A stretch of 5,602 bases of DNA from an uncultured Collinsella sp. (GCA_905194675.1 CAJJTG010000074.1:1-5602); one strand, 5' to 3'; counted from the first letter of the stretch, positions 1 to 5,336 are shown. Translations and numbers: made by a program. The notes: a model not told the origin generated them from the sequence alone.

Positions 1-176
1 GCCGGCGTGAGCTGGTATTCCTCATCCGGCGCCATCGCGTCGGGCTCCTCGGGGACCATATCGACAGCGCGCGGCTTCTTGCGAGCGCCCGAGACGGCGG
101 CATCGACCTCGTCGACAACCGCCGCCTCGTCACCCAAGGGATCTTGATTGTTGTAATCGGTGGTGGAATCTGCCAT
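1..176 (-). CDS. N-terminus of an acidic protein of unknown function (3' end outside the window)
   Basis: An open frame runs leftwards from an ATG at 176-174 to the window edge without a stop, giving 58 residues that begin MADSTTDYNNQDPLGDEA. The visible part is rich in Asp, Glu, Ala and Val with a short basic patch (ARKKPRA), has no signal peptide or membrane segment, and looks like a disordered N-terminal tail of a larger protein. It starts 8 nt after the stop of the phasin-like gene. No good Shine-Dalgarno sequence is visible (an AGAGG lies about 16 nt upstream), so translation may depend on the upstream gene; the two are probably one operon. I recall phasin-like genes sitting next to ABC1/AarF/UbiB-type kinase genes in Gram-positive gut bacteria, so that is one guess for the missing body, but nothing visible here proves it. 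That the frame is coding is fairly likely; the function is unknown. Confidence 0.65.
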   Translation of the reverse strand, partial: MADSTTDYNNQDPLGDEAAVVDEVDAAVSGARKKPRAVDMVPEEPDAMAPDEEYQLTP

Positions 177-184
177 CTGCGCTG

Positions 185-601
185 CTACTCGGCCTCTTCG
201 GCGTCCTCTGCGTCGTCGGGTTCAACGGACTCGACGGGCACCGAGGTCACGTTGTCCTCGACCGAATCGACGATGTCGCGCACATGGGCCAGGAAGGCCG
301 TGCGCTCGGGGGCGGTCATAACGCGGACGCGAGCCAGGATGAGCTCATCGAGCACGCGCTGTGCCGCAGTCTCGCCCTGCATGCCCAGGCGCTCGGTCAG
401 GTCGGAGATGGTGCCACCCGCCTGCTCGAACATATCGGACACGCTGCGGGCGATATCGGGGGTGCCGGCATCCTTGCGGACCTGCTCGCCCTTGGTACCG
501 AGGTCGTCGAGAACCTTCTTGCCGCCCTCGACGGCAACGGCGGCGGCGCCGAAGCCCACGTTGATGGCACCGTTAACAAGCTGATCGAGTTTCATAACCA
601 T
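185..601 (-). CDS. Phasin-like small helical protein
   Basis: This encodes a 138-residue soluble protein without a signal peptide. It begins MVMKLDQLVNGAINVGFGAAAVAVEGGKKVLDDLG, continues as a long amphipathic helical stretch (about residues 35-115, with DLTERLGMQGETAAQRVLDELILARVRV-like charged/hydrophobic alternation) and ends in a very acidic tail (EPDDAEDAEEAE). This layout of an Ala/Gly-rich start, a predicted coiled coil and a charged tail resembles PhaF/PhaI-type phasins, which coat polyhydroxyalkanoate granules. In organisms without such granules, similar proteins are annotated as phasin-family proteins of unknown role. The ATG at 601 was chosen because GGAG (608-611) lies 6 nt upstream; a TTG at 613 would place that site inside the gene, and an ATG at 595 is 12 nt away. 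The gene is followed after 8 nt by the partial gene at 1-176. No PHA synthase is visible, so granule binding is only a family-based possibility. Confidence 0.75.
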   Translation of the reverse strand: MVMKLDQLVNGAINVGFGAAAVAVEGGKKVLDDLGTKGEQVRKDAGTPDIARSVSDMFEQAGGTISDLTERLGMQGETAAQRVLDELILARVRVMTAPERTAFLAHVRDIVDSVEDNVTSVPVESVEPDDAEDAEEAE

Positions 602-636
602 GGTTGGCTCCAATCATGAACAACTGCATTGGACTT

Positions 637-666
637 CTTGTACCCAAGATTGAGTGAACGACACAA
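637..666 (-). promoter_or_regulatory. Weak candidate promoter for the phasin-like gene
   Basis: On the minus strand TTGTGT (661-666) and TACAAG (637-642) are separated by 18 nt, about 35 nt upstream of the ATG at 601. Three of six and four of six bases match the sigma-70 consensus. It is the best pair in this gap, but the match is poor. Confidence 0.25.
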
Positions 667-684
667 AATCGTTTTACCGCCAAG

Positions 685-731
685 ATAAAAATCGAGCGGG
701 CCAAAGCCTTTGACGGCGTTTGCCCCGCTCG
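685..731 (-). terminator. Intrinsic terminator of the C69 dipeptidase gene
   Basis: Read on the minus strand, CGAGCGGG with a CAAA extension (arms 719-731 and 693-705, one C/C mismatch) forms a 12-pair stem. The 13-nt loop can itself pair GCC with GGC. The stem is followed directly by ATTTTTAT (692-685). It begins about 19 nt past the dipeptidase stop codon at 750 and so ends that transcript before the phasin-like gene. On the plus strand the 3' side of the stem has no T-run, so it acts in one direction. Confidence 0.85.
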
Positions 732-749
732 TTCGCTGCAAGGTTGCCT

Positions 750-2273
750 TTACCTTACGTTGTCGTTCATCGCGAAGGAGTTCTTCATGGCACAGCTCGT
801 GGTGTAGAGCACCTTGCCCAACAGGGCATCGGTCTCCACGCGCACGAGCTCGGCAAAGGCCTCGTTAGCACGGGCGAGCTCGGCAGGCACCTCGGCCTCG
901 GGCAGCGCGGCTACGACAGCGTCAACGTCGTGAATCTGCTTGTGGCCCATGCCGCCGACCTTTTCCTGATAATCCTCGACCGCGCGACCGCACTCATGGA
1001 AGCGGACATCTGCCAAGGCACCGATCAGGCGATTCACCCAATAGAAATTCTCGGACGTCACGCGAGCCTGCGTGCCGGCATAGTACTCGGGCATGGTCTC
1101 GACGTTAGCGTACAGCGGCACGAGCGCGTTAAACGAGTTGGAGCCAAACGCCATCCACTGCACGGCGCGATACGCCGGCTGCGCAAAGGGGCGCAGCTGC
1201 AGCACGGCAAGCTGGCTGTTGCGGTTGATGCCGATGGGACGATAGGCGCCGCGCGTGGCGGGCGTGCCCTTGCTGCCGTAGCAGTCGTACTCCGTGCCCT
1301 GGTAGTGGCTCGAAAGCACGTACTTGATGTCCTCGATGGTCACCTTGCGCTCGGGCACGCGGCTCCAGGGAATGTCGTCGCTCTCGGGCGTGTAGTCGGC
1401 GTCGGGACCGTCCCACACATCGCTGGGGTTGAGGCAGCGCTGCATATACCAGGCGCGCGGCGTGTTGTAGACGTGATCGCTGTCGCTGTGCGAGCCAAAG
1501 GCCTCGCGCGGGTTAAAGACCGCGGCGGGACCGTCGCTCTCGACGCCCGGCGTCAGGTCCAGATGCCACTCGGCCATCCAGGCGCGCAGGTCGGCGGAGC
1601 ACATGTGGTCGGCCTGGGCGCCCTCGGCGTCATCCAGGTCAAAGCTGTCGATACCCAGCTGGTTGGGCATGGTCACATAGGCGTCATCGGGCACGCGCTT
1701 GGCGATCCAGTGGTGGCCGCCGATGGTCTCGAGCCACCAGATCTCGTCGACGTCACTAAAGGCAATGCCATTGTTCTCATAGGTGCCGTAGCGCTCGAGC
1801 AGGTCGCCCAGGATGCGCACGCCGTCGCGGGCGGACTTGGCATACGGCAGGACCAGGGTCACCATGTCCTCCTCGCCCAGGCCGCCAGGCTGCGCCGGCA
1901 CATAGCCGTCCTCACCCTCGTTACCCTTGGCAGGTGCATAGTCCACGAGTGGATCGGCGCCGCGGACGCGCTCGTTGGTGGTGAGCGTCTCGGTTGCGGA
2001 CATGCCCACATTGAGCTCGTTGAAGCCGGCCTCGGCCCAGATGCCGTGGCCCGGGACAACATCGGGGACGCTCGTGTAGCGCATGGGGTTATCGGGCAGT
2101 TCAACGGTCAGGTGACTCAGGACGCTCGTGTAGACGCGCGGCTGTTCGTCGGGATGCACCACGCGCATACGCTTGGGCTCAAACACCCCGTTGGACGAGT
2201 CCTCGTTACGCGCGACCAGGGTCGACCCGTCGTAGCTCGCGTTCTTACCAACCAAAATCGTTGTGCACGGCAT
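750..2273 (-). CDS. C69-family dipeptidase (Ntn hydrolase, PepD/PepDA type)
   Basis: This is a 507-residue cytoplasmic peptidase of the C69 family, whose members hydrolyse a broad range of dipeptides using an N-terminal Cys nucleophile exposed by removal of the leading residues. The protein starts MPCTTILVGKNASYDGSTLV, which matches the conserved family start CTTILVGK.ASYDGST; Cys3 is the predicted nucleophile, followed by ARNEDS (21-26). Other family blocks are NVGMSATET (88-96), EEDMVTLVLPYAKSARDGV (134-152), YGTYENNGIAFSD (162-174) and the very conserved WWLETIGGHHWIAKRVPDD (179-197). There is no signal peptide or membrane segment, and the length is in the usual range for the family. The start at 2273 rather than the ATG at 2279 is set by the ribosome binding site. 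The gene appears to be transcribed alone, with a terminator right behind it and a long AT-rich intergenic region in front. Family assignment is firm; substrate preference cannot be read from the sequence. Confidence 0.95.
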   Translation of the reverse strand: MPCTTILVGKNASYDGSTLVARNEDSSNGVFEPKRMRVVHPDEQPRVYTSVLSHLTVELPDNPMRYTSVPDVVPGHGIWAEAGFNELNVGMSATETLTTNERVRGADPLVDYAPAKGNEGEDGYVPAQPGGLGEEDMVTLVLPYAKSARDGVRILGDLLERYGTYENNGIAFSDVDEIWWLETIGGHHWIAKRVPDDAYVTMPNQLGIDSFDLDDAEGAQADHMCSADLRAWMAEWHLDLTPGVESDGPAAVFNPREAFGSHSDSDHVYNTPRAWYMQRCLNPSDVWDGPDADYTPESDDIPWSRVPERKVTIEDIKYVLSSHYQGTEYDCYGSKGTPATRGAYRPIGINRNSQLAVLQLRPFAQPAYRAVQWMAFGSNSFNALVPLYANVETMPEYYAGTQARVTSENFYWVNRLIGALADVRFHECGRAVEDYQEKVGGMGHKQIHDVDAVVAALPEAEVPAELARANEAFAELVRVETDALLGKVLYTTSCAMKNSFAMNDNVR

Positions 2274-2279
2274 GCGCAT

Positions 2280-2286
2280 CCTCCTT
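2280..2286 (-). promoter_or_regulatory. Ribosome binding site that sets the dipeptidase start
   Basis: AAGGAGG on the minus strand directly abuts the in-frame ATG at 2279, which is too close to be used, and lies 6 nt before the ATG at 2273. The latter start gives MPCTT, placing the nucleophile at residue 3. Confidence 0.85.
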
Positions 2287-2309
2287 GAGCGAAGAAATCA
2301 AACGGTAAC

Positions 2310-2338
2310 AGTGTATCGCTTCGGCGCAAAAAGGGCGA
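2310..2338 (-). promoter_or_regulatory. Weak candidate proximal promoter of the dipeptidase gene
   Basis: TACACT (2310-2315) is a fair -10 element about 37 nt upstream of the ATG at 2273. The region 17 nt further upstream reads TCGCCC (2333-2338), a poor -35. It would give a leader of about 30 nt. An alternative, more distal candidate lies inside the inverted-repeat element. Confidence 0.25.
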
Positions 2339-2445
2339 AACCGCCGCCCCGGCAGCCCCCTCGAGATCCCTGTGGTCAAGAAATGCCAAATATGAGTACT
2401 GTCACAAATTTAGTAGCAGCAATTTAACCGAATGCAGGTGTCGAT

Positions 2446-2473
2446 AATCTACATTTGTTCAAAAGCTTGACAA
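2446..2473 (-). promoter_or_regulatory. Candidate promoter inside the inverted-repeat element
   Basis: On the minus strand TTGTCA (2468-2473, five of six consensus bases) and TAGATT (2446-2451, four of six) are 16 nt apart. Transcription would start near 2439 and read through the left arm into the dipeptidase gene, giving a leader of about 165 nt. The same bases overlap a hairpin (2451-2476) and, on the plus strand, a consensus TTGACA (2467-2472) without a well-spaced -10. Confidence 0.35.
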
Positions 2474-2490
2474 TGTAATTCCTCATAAGT

Positions 2491-2536
2491 CCAATAAAAT
2501 AGGCTCTCTATCGATAATTAATACCGATTGAGAGCC
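2491..2536 (-). terminator. Candidate terminator downstream of folD
   Basis: GGCTCTC-T-ATCG (2502-2513) pairs with CGAT-T-GAGAGCC (2525-2536), giving 11 pairs, one T/T mismatch and an 11-nt loop. On the minus strand it is followed by TATTTTATTGG (2501-2491). It lies about 100 nt after the folD stop and is the first hairpin with a T-rich tail in that direction. The tail is interrupted, and the hairpin is inside the inverted-repeat element, so it may instead belong to that element. Confidence 0.45.
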
Positions 2537-2585
2537 AAAATGTCCTAAAGCATATGTGACTATCTTGGCAACAGTACTCATATTT

Positions 2586-2639
2586 GGCGTTTTTTGACCA
2601 CGTGGTATATGTCTAACCCCTCAAACAGCCCAAAACGCC
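2586..2639. repeat. Short inverted repeat at the folD 3' end
   Basis: GGCGTTTT (2586-2593) and AAAACGCC (2632-2639) are perfect reverse complements. They lie between the right arm of the larger element and the folD stop codon, with the ACCACGTGGT palindrome (2597-2606) in the loop. No T-run follows on the minus strand, so it is not a standard terminator for folD. It could compete with the long-range pairing of the 31-bp arms. Confidence 0.5.
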
Positions 2640-3493
2640 TATTTCGATGCACGCTCCGCCGCCTCGATCACGTGTTTGGCGAGAATCGCCGTCGTTACAG
2701 CGCCCACGCCGCCCGGCACGGGCGTGATGGCACCAACAACCGGCTCCGCAGCATCAAAATCGACGTCGCCGACCAGCTTGTCAGCGGTCTCGTCCCAGTT
2801 AATGCCCACATCGATGATCGTCTGGCCCTCGCGAACCGCATCCGCGCCAATCGTGCGCGCGCGTCCAACGGCTGCGACCACAATATCAGCCGCACGACAC
2901 TCGGCGGCCAAGTCGCGCGTATGCGTATGGCACGTCGTCACCGTGGCATTGCGAGCCGTAAGCATGGCGGCAACGGGACGACCAATCACCAGCGATCGAC
3001 CGACGACCGCGACCTTGGCCCCATCCAGCTCAACGCCGTAATGGTCCAGCAACGCCAGCACGGCCTCGGCCGTGCAGGGAGCAAAGCCCTCGCCTCGCCC
3101 CGAAAGCGTGGTAAGCAGCGAGGCCGGCGTCATGGAGTCAACATCCTTGGCGGGATCGAGTGCCGCGGCAACCGCATCCTCGTCAAGCCCGGCGGGCAGC
3201 GGGCGAAACATCAGGCATCCGTGAACAGCCAGGTCGGCATTGATGCCCTCGATAGCCGCCAGCAGCTCATCCTGCGAAACATCGGCAGGCAGCAACACGC
3301 GACGAGCTTCGATGCCCACCTTTTCGCAGCGTTTGAGTGCACCGCGCTCGTAGGACAGGTCGTCCTCGCGCTCGCCCACGCGAACCATGGCCAACGTCGG
3401 CACAACGCCGCGCTCACGCAAAGCCGCGCAGCGAGCAGCGAGCTCCTCAGTCAACGCGCGGGCGACGGGAGCACCCTTCAATAGCTCGGCCAT
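2639..3493 (-). CDS. folD: FolD-family methylene-THF dehydrogenase, probably lacking cyclohydrolase activity
   Basis: The protein has 284 residues, the normal FolD length. FolD usually oxidises 5,10-methylene-THF to methenyl-THF and then hydrolyses this to 10-formyl-THF. Visible family features are VRVGEREDDLSYERGALKRC (37-56), PLPAGLDED (98-106), KDVDSMTP (116-123, with the folate-binding Asp119), the nucleotide-binding VVGRSLVIGRP (163-173), DVGIN (228-232) and PVPGGVGAVT (258-267). Aligned without gaps to E. coli FolD (Tyr50xxxLys54, Gln98LPLP, Asp121Gly122), the catalytic Lys is Ala52, the Gln is Phe96 (MFRPLP) and the Gly is Ser120, while Tyr48 and Asp119 remain. Both lost residues are known to be needed for the cyclohydrolase step, so this is probably a dehydrogenase only. 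The start ATG at 3493 has GAGGGG 6 nt upstream. It lies 2 nt after the fchA stop codon, implying translational coupling. Whether it uses NAD or NADP cannot be told. Confidence 0.93.
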   Translation of the reverse strand: MAELLKGAPVARALTEELAARCAALRERGVVPTLAMVRVGEREDDLSYERGALKRCEKVGIEARRVLLPADVSQDELLAAIEGINADLAVHGCLMFRPLPAGLDEDAVAAALDPAKDVDSMTPASLLTTLSGRGEGFAPCTAEAVLALLDHYGVELDGAKVAVVGRSLVIGRPVAAMLTARNATVTTCHTHTRDLAAECRAADIVVAAVGRARTIGADAVREGQTIIDVGINWDETADKLVGDVDFDAAEPVVGAITPVPGGVGAVTTAILAKHVIEAAERASK

Positions 3494-3495
3494 GG

Positions 3496-4128
3496 CTATC
3501 CCCTCTTCCTTGCGGCGTCGGCGGCGCGGCGCGCCAGCGCATCGGCGCGCGGCAGCCACGTATCCAGCAGCTCATCGCACGCCGCCTCGAGTTCCTCGGC
3601 GCGCGCCCGGTCTTTCATAGATGTGGTGTTGGCAAAGAGCGTCAGGCTCGCACCCTGCATGGCAGCGCGGCAGAACACGGCGCCGCAGGCCACGTCGGAC
3701 AACAGCTGGCGCGAGCCCTTATCGGCCATGTCCTCGAGCAGCGCCAGCGCACGCCCGCAGGCATCCATAATGCGATACGGCGGCATAGCGGCCACATGCA
3801 GCGCATCCTGAATCGCGGTCGCTCGAGCCGGATCGTCACGCGGAATACCGTACGCCGCGGACACCTGCCCATAGGCACGAACGTCCTCGGCAACCAACTC
3901 GACAAGCTCCTGGGCCAGCTCATCAGCCTGGGCAAATGCGCGCGTCAGATCGTCCGCGCGATCCGCAATCGCGGGATTGGTTGCCCCATAACGAGCAACC
4001 ATCCCACAAAGCGAGGCTCCCAGCGCGCCCACAAAGGCGCTCGCACTGCCGCCGCCGGGCACCGGCTCGCGTGCGGCAAGCGCCTCGGCAAACTCTCGAC
4101 AGGTTTTATCCATCATCTCTTGGCTCAT
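3496..4128 (-). CDS. fchA: Methenyl-THF cyclohydrolase / formimino-THF cyclodeaminase family protein
   Basis: This 210-residue soluble protein belongs to the FTCD_C (cyclodeaminase/cyclohydrolase) family. It has the signature EPVPGGGSASA (21-31), the helical EDVRAYGQVSAAYGIP (81-96), AMPPYRIMDACGRAL (114-128) and SDVACGAVFCRAAMQGASLTLFANT (144-168), which matches the SD...GA..A..AA..GA...V..N pattern of the family. Members either deaminate 5-formimino-THF in histidine or purine breakdown or, as FchA, hydrolyse methenyl-THF to 10-formyl-THF. No histidine-degradation gene is seen, and the partner is a FolD lacking its own cyclohydrolase residues, so the FchA role is favoured. The ATG at 4128 is chosen because AAGG stands 9 nt upstream; a GTG at 4134 would be only 3 nt from it. 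It is the first gene of a two-gene unit with folD, read from the promoter at 4206-4234. Confidence 0.9.
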   Translation of the reverse strand: MSQEMMDKTCREFAEALAAREPVPGGGSASAFVGALGASLCGMVARYGATNPAIADRADDLTRAFAQADELAQELVELVAEDVRAYGQVSAAYGIPRDDPARATAIQDALHVAAMPPYRIMDACGRALALLEDMADKGSRQLLSDVACGAVFCRAAMQGASLTLFANTTSMKDRARAEELEAACDELLDTWLPRADALARRAADAARKRG

Positions 4129-4205
4129 ACGCACGTACCTTCAAGTCATATACATCGGTCGGGCGGCAACCGCCAACCAACCGCATCGAACACGTAATGG
4201 TGCTA

Positions 4206-4234
4206 AGTCTAGCCCATAAGCACATGAGCGTCAG
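4206..4234 (-). promoter_or_regulatory. Likely promoter of the fchA-folD operon
   Basis: CTGACG (4229-4234) and TAGACT (4206-4211) on the minus strand are 17 nt apart, each matching four of six consensus bases at the optimal spacing. Transcription would start near 4199, giving a leader of about 70 nt. The leader contains a small GGCGG-CAA-CCGCC hairpin (4162-4174). No recognisable THF riboswitch is visible in it. Confidence 0.5.
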
Positions 4235-4289
4235 TGCACCTGGCCATCGCAGATTTCTATGACACACGATAGGCGGCAGCAACGCAAAC

Positions 4290-4307
4290 ATGGGACACAT
4301 GGCCCAC
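4290..4307. repeat. 18-bp motif, copy 1, upstream of the first lipoprotein gene
   Basis: ATGGGACACATGGCCCAC occurs here and, identically, at 5246-5263. The core TGGGACACATGGCCCA is an imperfect palindrome (six of eight half-site pairs match). It ends 197 nt before the lipoprotein ATG. It could be an operator, a leader element or a dispersed genomic repeat. Confidence 0.8.
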
Positions 4308-4504
4308 GTTTCGGGACTCTCGGACGGCGGCAACTGGGGCATACATATAGATAAGGAGCCCCATGTTGGGGCAACGCCCGCCACGGCGCCGGACAAAGAA
4401 CGGAGGAATCACCGCACAGCAAATAAAGTCATCATGTGCATGCGCAACCGCCGATTGGCGAACCGCTGCACACGATGCCCCTAACAGACAAGGAGGACGC
4501 CACC

Positions 4505-5110
4505 ATGAAGAAAAAGACCCTATCAATCCTTTCCCTTTGCATCGCCCTCTTTGCCGCGCTTGCCCTTGTCGGCTGCGGCGGGAGCGCATCGGGCGGGGGC
4601 GGCAGCGCCGCCAAGAGCGAGAGCAAGGAAAAAGCTCCCGTCGCCAAGAAGACTGACTTCATTTGGTTTAAGGTCGAGATGCCCGAGGGCGTTGACGTAA
4701 GCGACTCCGCTGGCAAGAATGCCGACAGGGTCCAGCTCACCTTCCCCGAAGACGAGAACGCCTCGGCCGATCGCTTTATCCCCGTTTGGAAAAAAGCGCT
4801 GACGGCAGAGGAATCCCACGCCGACCAGGCAGAAAAGAAAGGTGATACGTTCCAGTGGAAGGATGGCGGGTCCGTCGAGTATAACGGCAGGACATGGCTC
4901 ATCGGAACGTACGAGGACAACAGCGGCGTCTCAACACTCCTATTTACCGACGTTGAACCGGGAAGCGTCTACGTCCTCATCTCGAACTTCGATCTGCATA
5001 AGAAAGAAGCCGAGGCGCTCCTCAACTCCATCGAGTTCCCCGATGACATGGCGAAGGCAGTTGCCGAGGCCCGCGAAGTCGAGATTTCGAGCATCGAGAT
5101 CAAGCATTAG
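4505..5110 (+). CDS. Small secreted lipoprotein, unknown function, tandem paralogue 1
   Basis: The protein has 201 residues. A type II signal peptide is clear: MKKK, a hydrophobic stretch from residue 5 to 22, and lipobox LVGC with lipidated Cys24. A Gly/Ser-rich then charged linker (25-49) leads to a globular domain starting TDFIWFKVEMPEGV (50-63). The domain continues with ADRVQLTF (73-80), SVEYNGRTWLIGTYED (123-138), LLFTDVEPGSVYVLISNF (145-162) and EALLNSIEFPDD (170-181). The alternating short strands, a late VYVLIS strand and a final helix ending NSIEF are reminiscent of PsbP/DcrB-like (Mog1/PsbP fold) lipoprotein domains, but that is only a shape-based guess. The ATG at 4505 has AAGGAGG 8 nt upstream; an in-frame ATG at 4436 would bury the signal peptide. 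A terminator follows. It is closely related to the gene at 5337, which suggests tandem duplication. Confidence 0.9.
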   Translation: MKKKTLSILSLCIALFAALALVGCGGSASGGGGSAAKSESKEKAPVAKKTDFIWFKVEMPEGVDVSDSAGKNADRVQLTFPEDENASADRFIPVWKKALTAEESHADQAEKKGDTFQWKDGGSVEYNGRTWLIGTYEDNSGVSTLLFTDVEPGSVYVLISNFDLHKKEAEALLNSIEFPDDMAKAVAEAREVEISSIEIKH

Positions 5111-5163
5111 GGGCTCGCACGCAGCATCGCATGCGCAGTCATTACATGATCGGACGCCCAGCC

Positions 5164-5199
5164 AGGGGAGGATCGGATCGGCCGGCCCTCCCCTCTTTT
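5164..5199 (+). terminator. Intrinsic terminator of the first lipoprotein gene
   Basis: AGGGGAGG (5164-5171) pairs with CCTCCCCT (5187-5194) in an uninterrupted 8-bp GC-rich stem. The 15-nt loop contains GGCCGGC, and the stem is followed by TCTTTT (5194-5199). It lies 53 nt past the stop codon at 5110 and separates the two lipoprotein genes, so the second should have its own promoter. Confidence 0.8.
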
Positions 5200-5245
5200 G
5201 CGCCCACGCATATTGCCACTTAACGGCGCAATTCCGGCCCTCAGA

Positions 5246-5263
5246 ATGGGACACATGGCCCAC
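5246..5263. repeat. 18-bp motif, copy 2, upstream of the second lipoprotein gene
   Basis: This is an exact copy of the motif at 4290-4307, here ending 73 nt before the ATG at 5337. The bases on either side differ between the two copies. Confidence 0.8.
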
Positions 5264-5336
5264 CCTAGCGAGCCGTCCACGCGTACAGTAAAGACAGGTA
5301 ATCCATGGGCGGTTACAGATCGAGGAGGACACGACC

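Larger units (their letters stand above)
2372..2601. repeat. AT-rich 230-bp element bounded by 31-bp inverted repeats
   Basis: The left arm 2372-2402 and the right arm 2571-2601 are reverse complements over 31 bases with two mismatches. The inner 18 bases are perfect (GCCAAATATGAGTACTGT at 2385-2402 against 2571-2588). Just inside the arms, GTCACA (2401-2406) and TGTGAC (2555-2560) can also pair. The 168-bp interior is clearly more AT-rich than the flanking genes and has no open frame of note. It holds two hairpins: 2451-2476 (ACATT..GT..CAA against TTGACAATGT, with two bulges) and 2502-2536. The right end merges into a 10-bp palindrome ACCACGTGGT (2597-2606). No obvious target-site duplication flanks it. 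It could be a miniature inverted-repeat transposable element, an invertible DNA segment, or a structured RNA or terminator region; the sequence alone does not decide. Confidence 0.8.
4129..4504. other. Divergent intergenic region between fchA and the first lipoprotein gene
   Basis: Apart from the fchA promoter and leader on the minus strand, this gap carries the 18-bp motif at 4290-4307, a short CCCCA-TGT-TGGGG hairpin (4359-4371) and a TATAGAT stretch (4346-4352) that could be a -10 element but lacks a convincing -35. The lipoprotein gene would then have a leader of roughly 140 nt. The AAGGAG-CCCC-ATG at 4353-4365 opens a frame that runs into the lipoprotein gene in another frame; its product is Arg-rich and shadow-like, so it is not called as a gene. 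Confidence 0.6.

Noticed and set aside
720..2288. A 522-codon open frame on the plus strand opposite the dipeptidase gene
   Set aside because: It is an antisense shadow created by GC-rich third positions. It has no ribosome binding site, its composition is skewed to Gly, His, Val and Arg, and the opposite frame carries all C69 family motifs.
2467..2500. A plus-strand promoter starting with a consensus TTGACA at 2467-2472
   Set aside because: The nearest good -10 (TAAAAT, 2495-2500) is 22 nt away, too far, and no plus-strand gene follows before the window's lipoprotein genes.
2594..3484. A 296-codon plus-strand frame opposite folD, beginning next to the inverted-repeat element
   Set aside because: The product is Arg/Asn/His-rich with no recognisable domain, while the minus-strand frame is clearly FolD. 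It has no Shine-Dalgarno sequence.
3337..4197. A 286-codon plus-strand frame opposite fchA
   Set aside because: It is a shadow of the FchA frame with Arg-rich low-complexity composition and crosses the folD-fchA junction.
4129..4199. A possible folate-sensing riboswitch in the fchA leader
   Set aside because: The leader is only about 70 nt and shows one small 5-bp hairpin; I see none of the conserved blocks of known THF riboswitches.
4290..4484. A frame starting MGHMAH inside the 18-bp motif, with a similar open frame starting at the second copy
   Set aside because: Neither copy has a ribosome binding site and the encoded sequences diverge completely after six codons, so the repeat is better explained at the DNA or RNA level.
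4363..4656. A 97-codon plus-strand frame with AAGGAG 4 nt upstream, overlapping the first lipoprotein gene
   Set aside because: Its second half is just the +1/-1 reading of the lipoprotein coding sequence and the product is Arg-rich. A leader peptide cannot be excluded, but nothing beyond the short purine run supports it.
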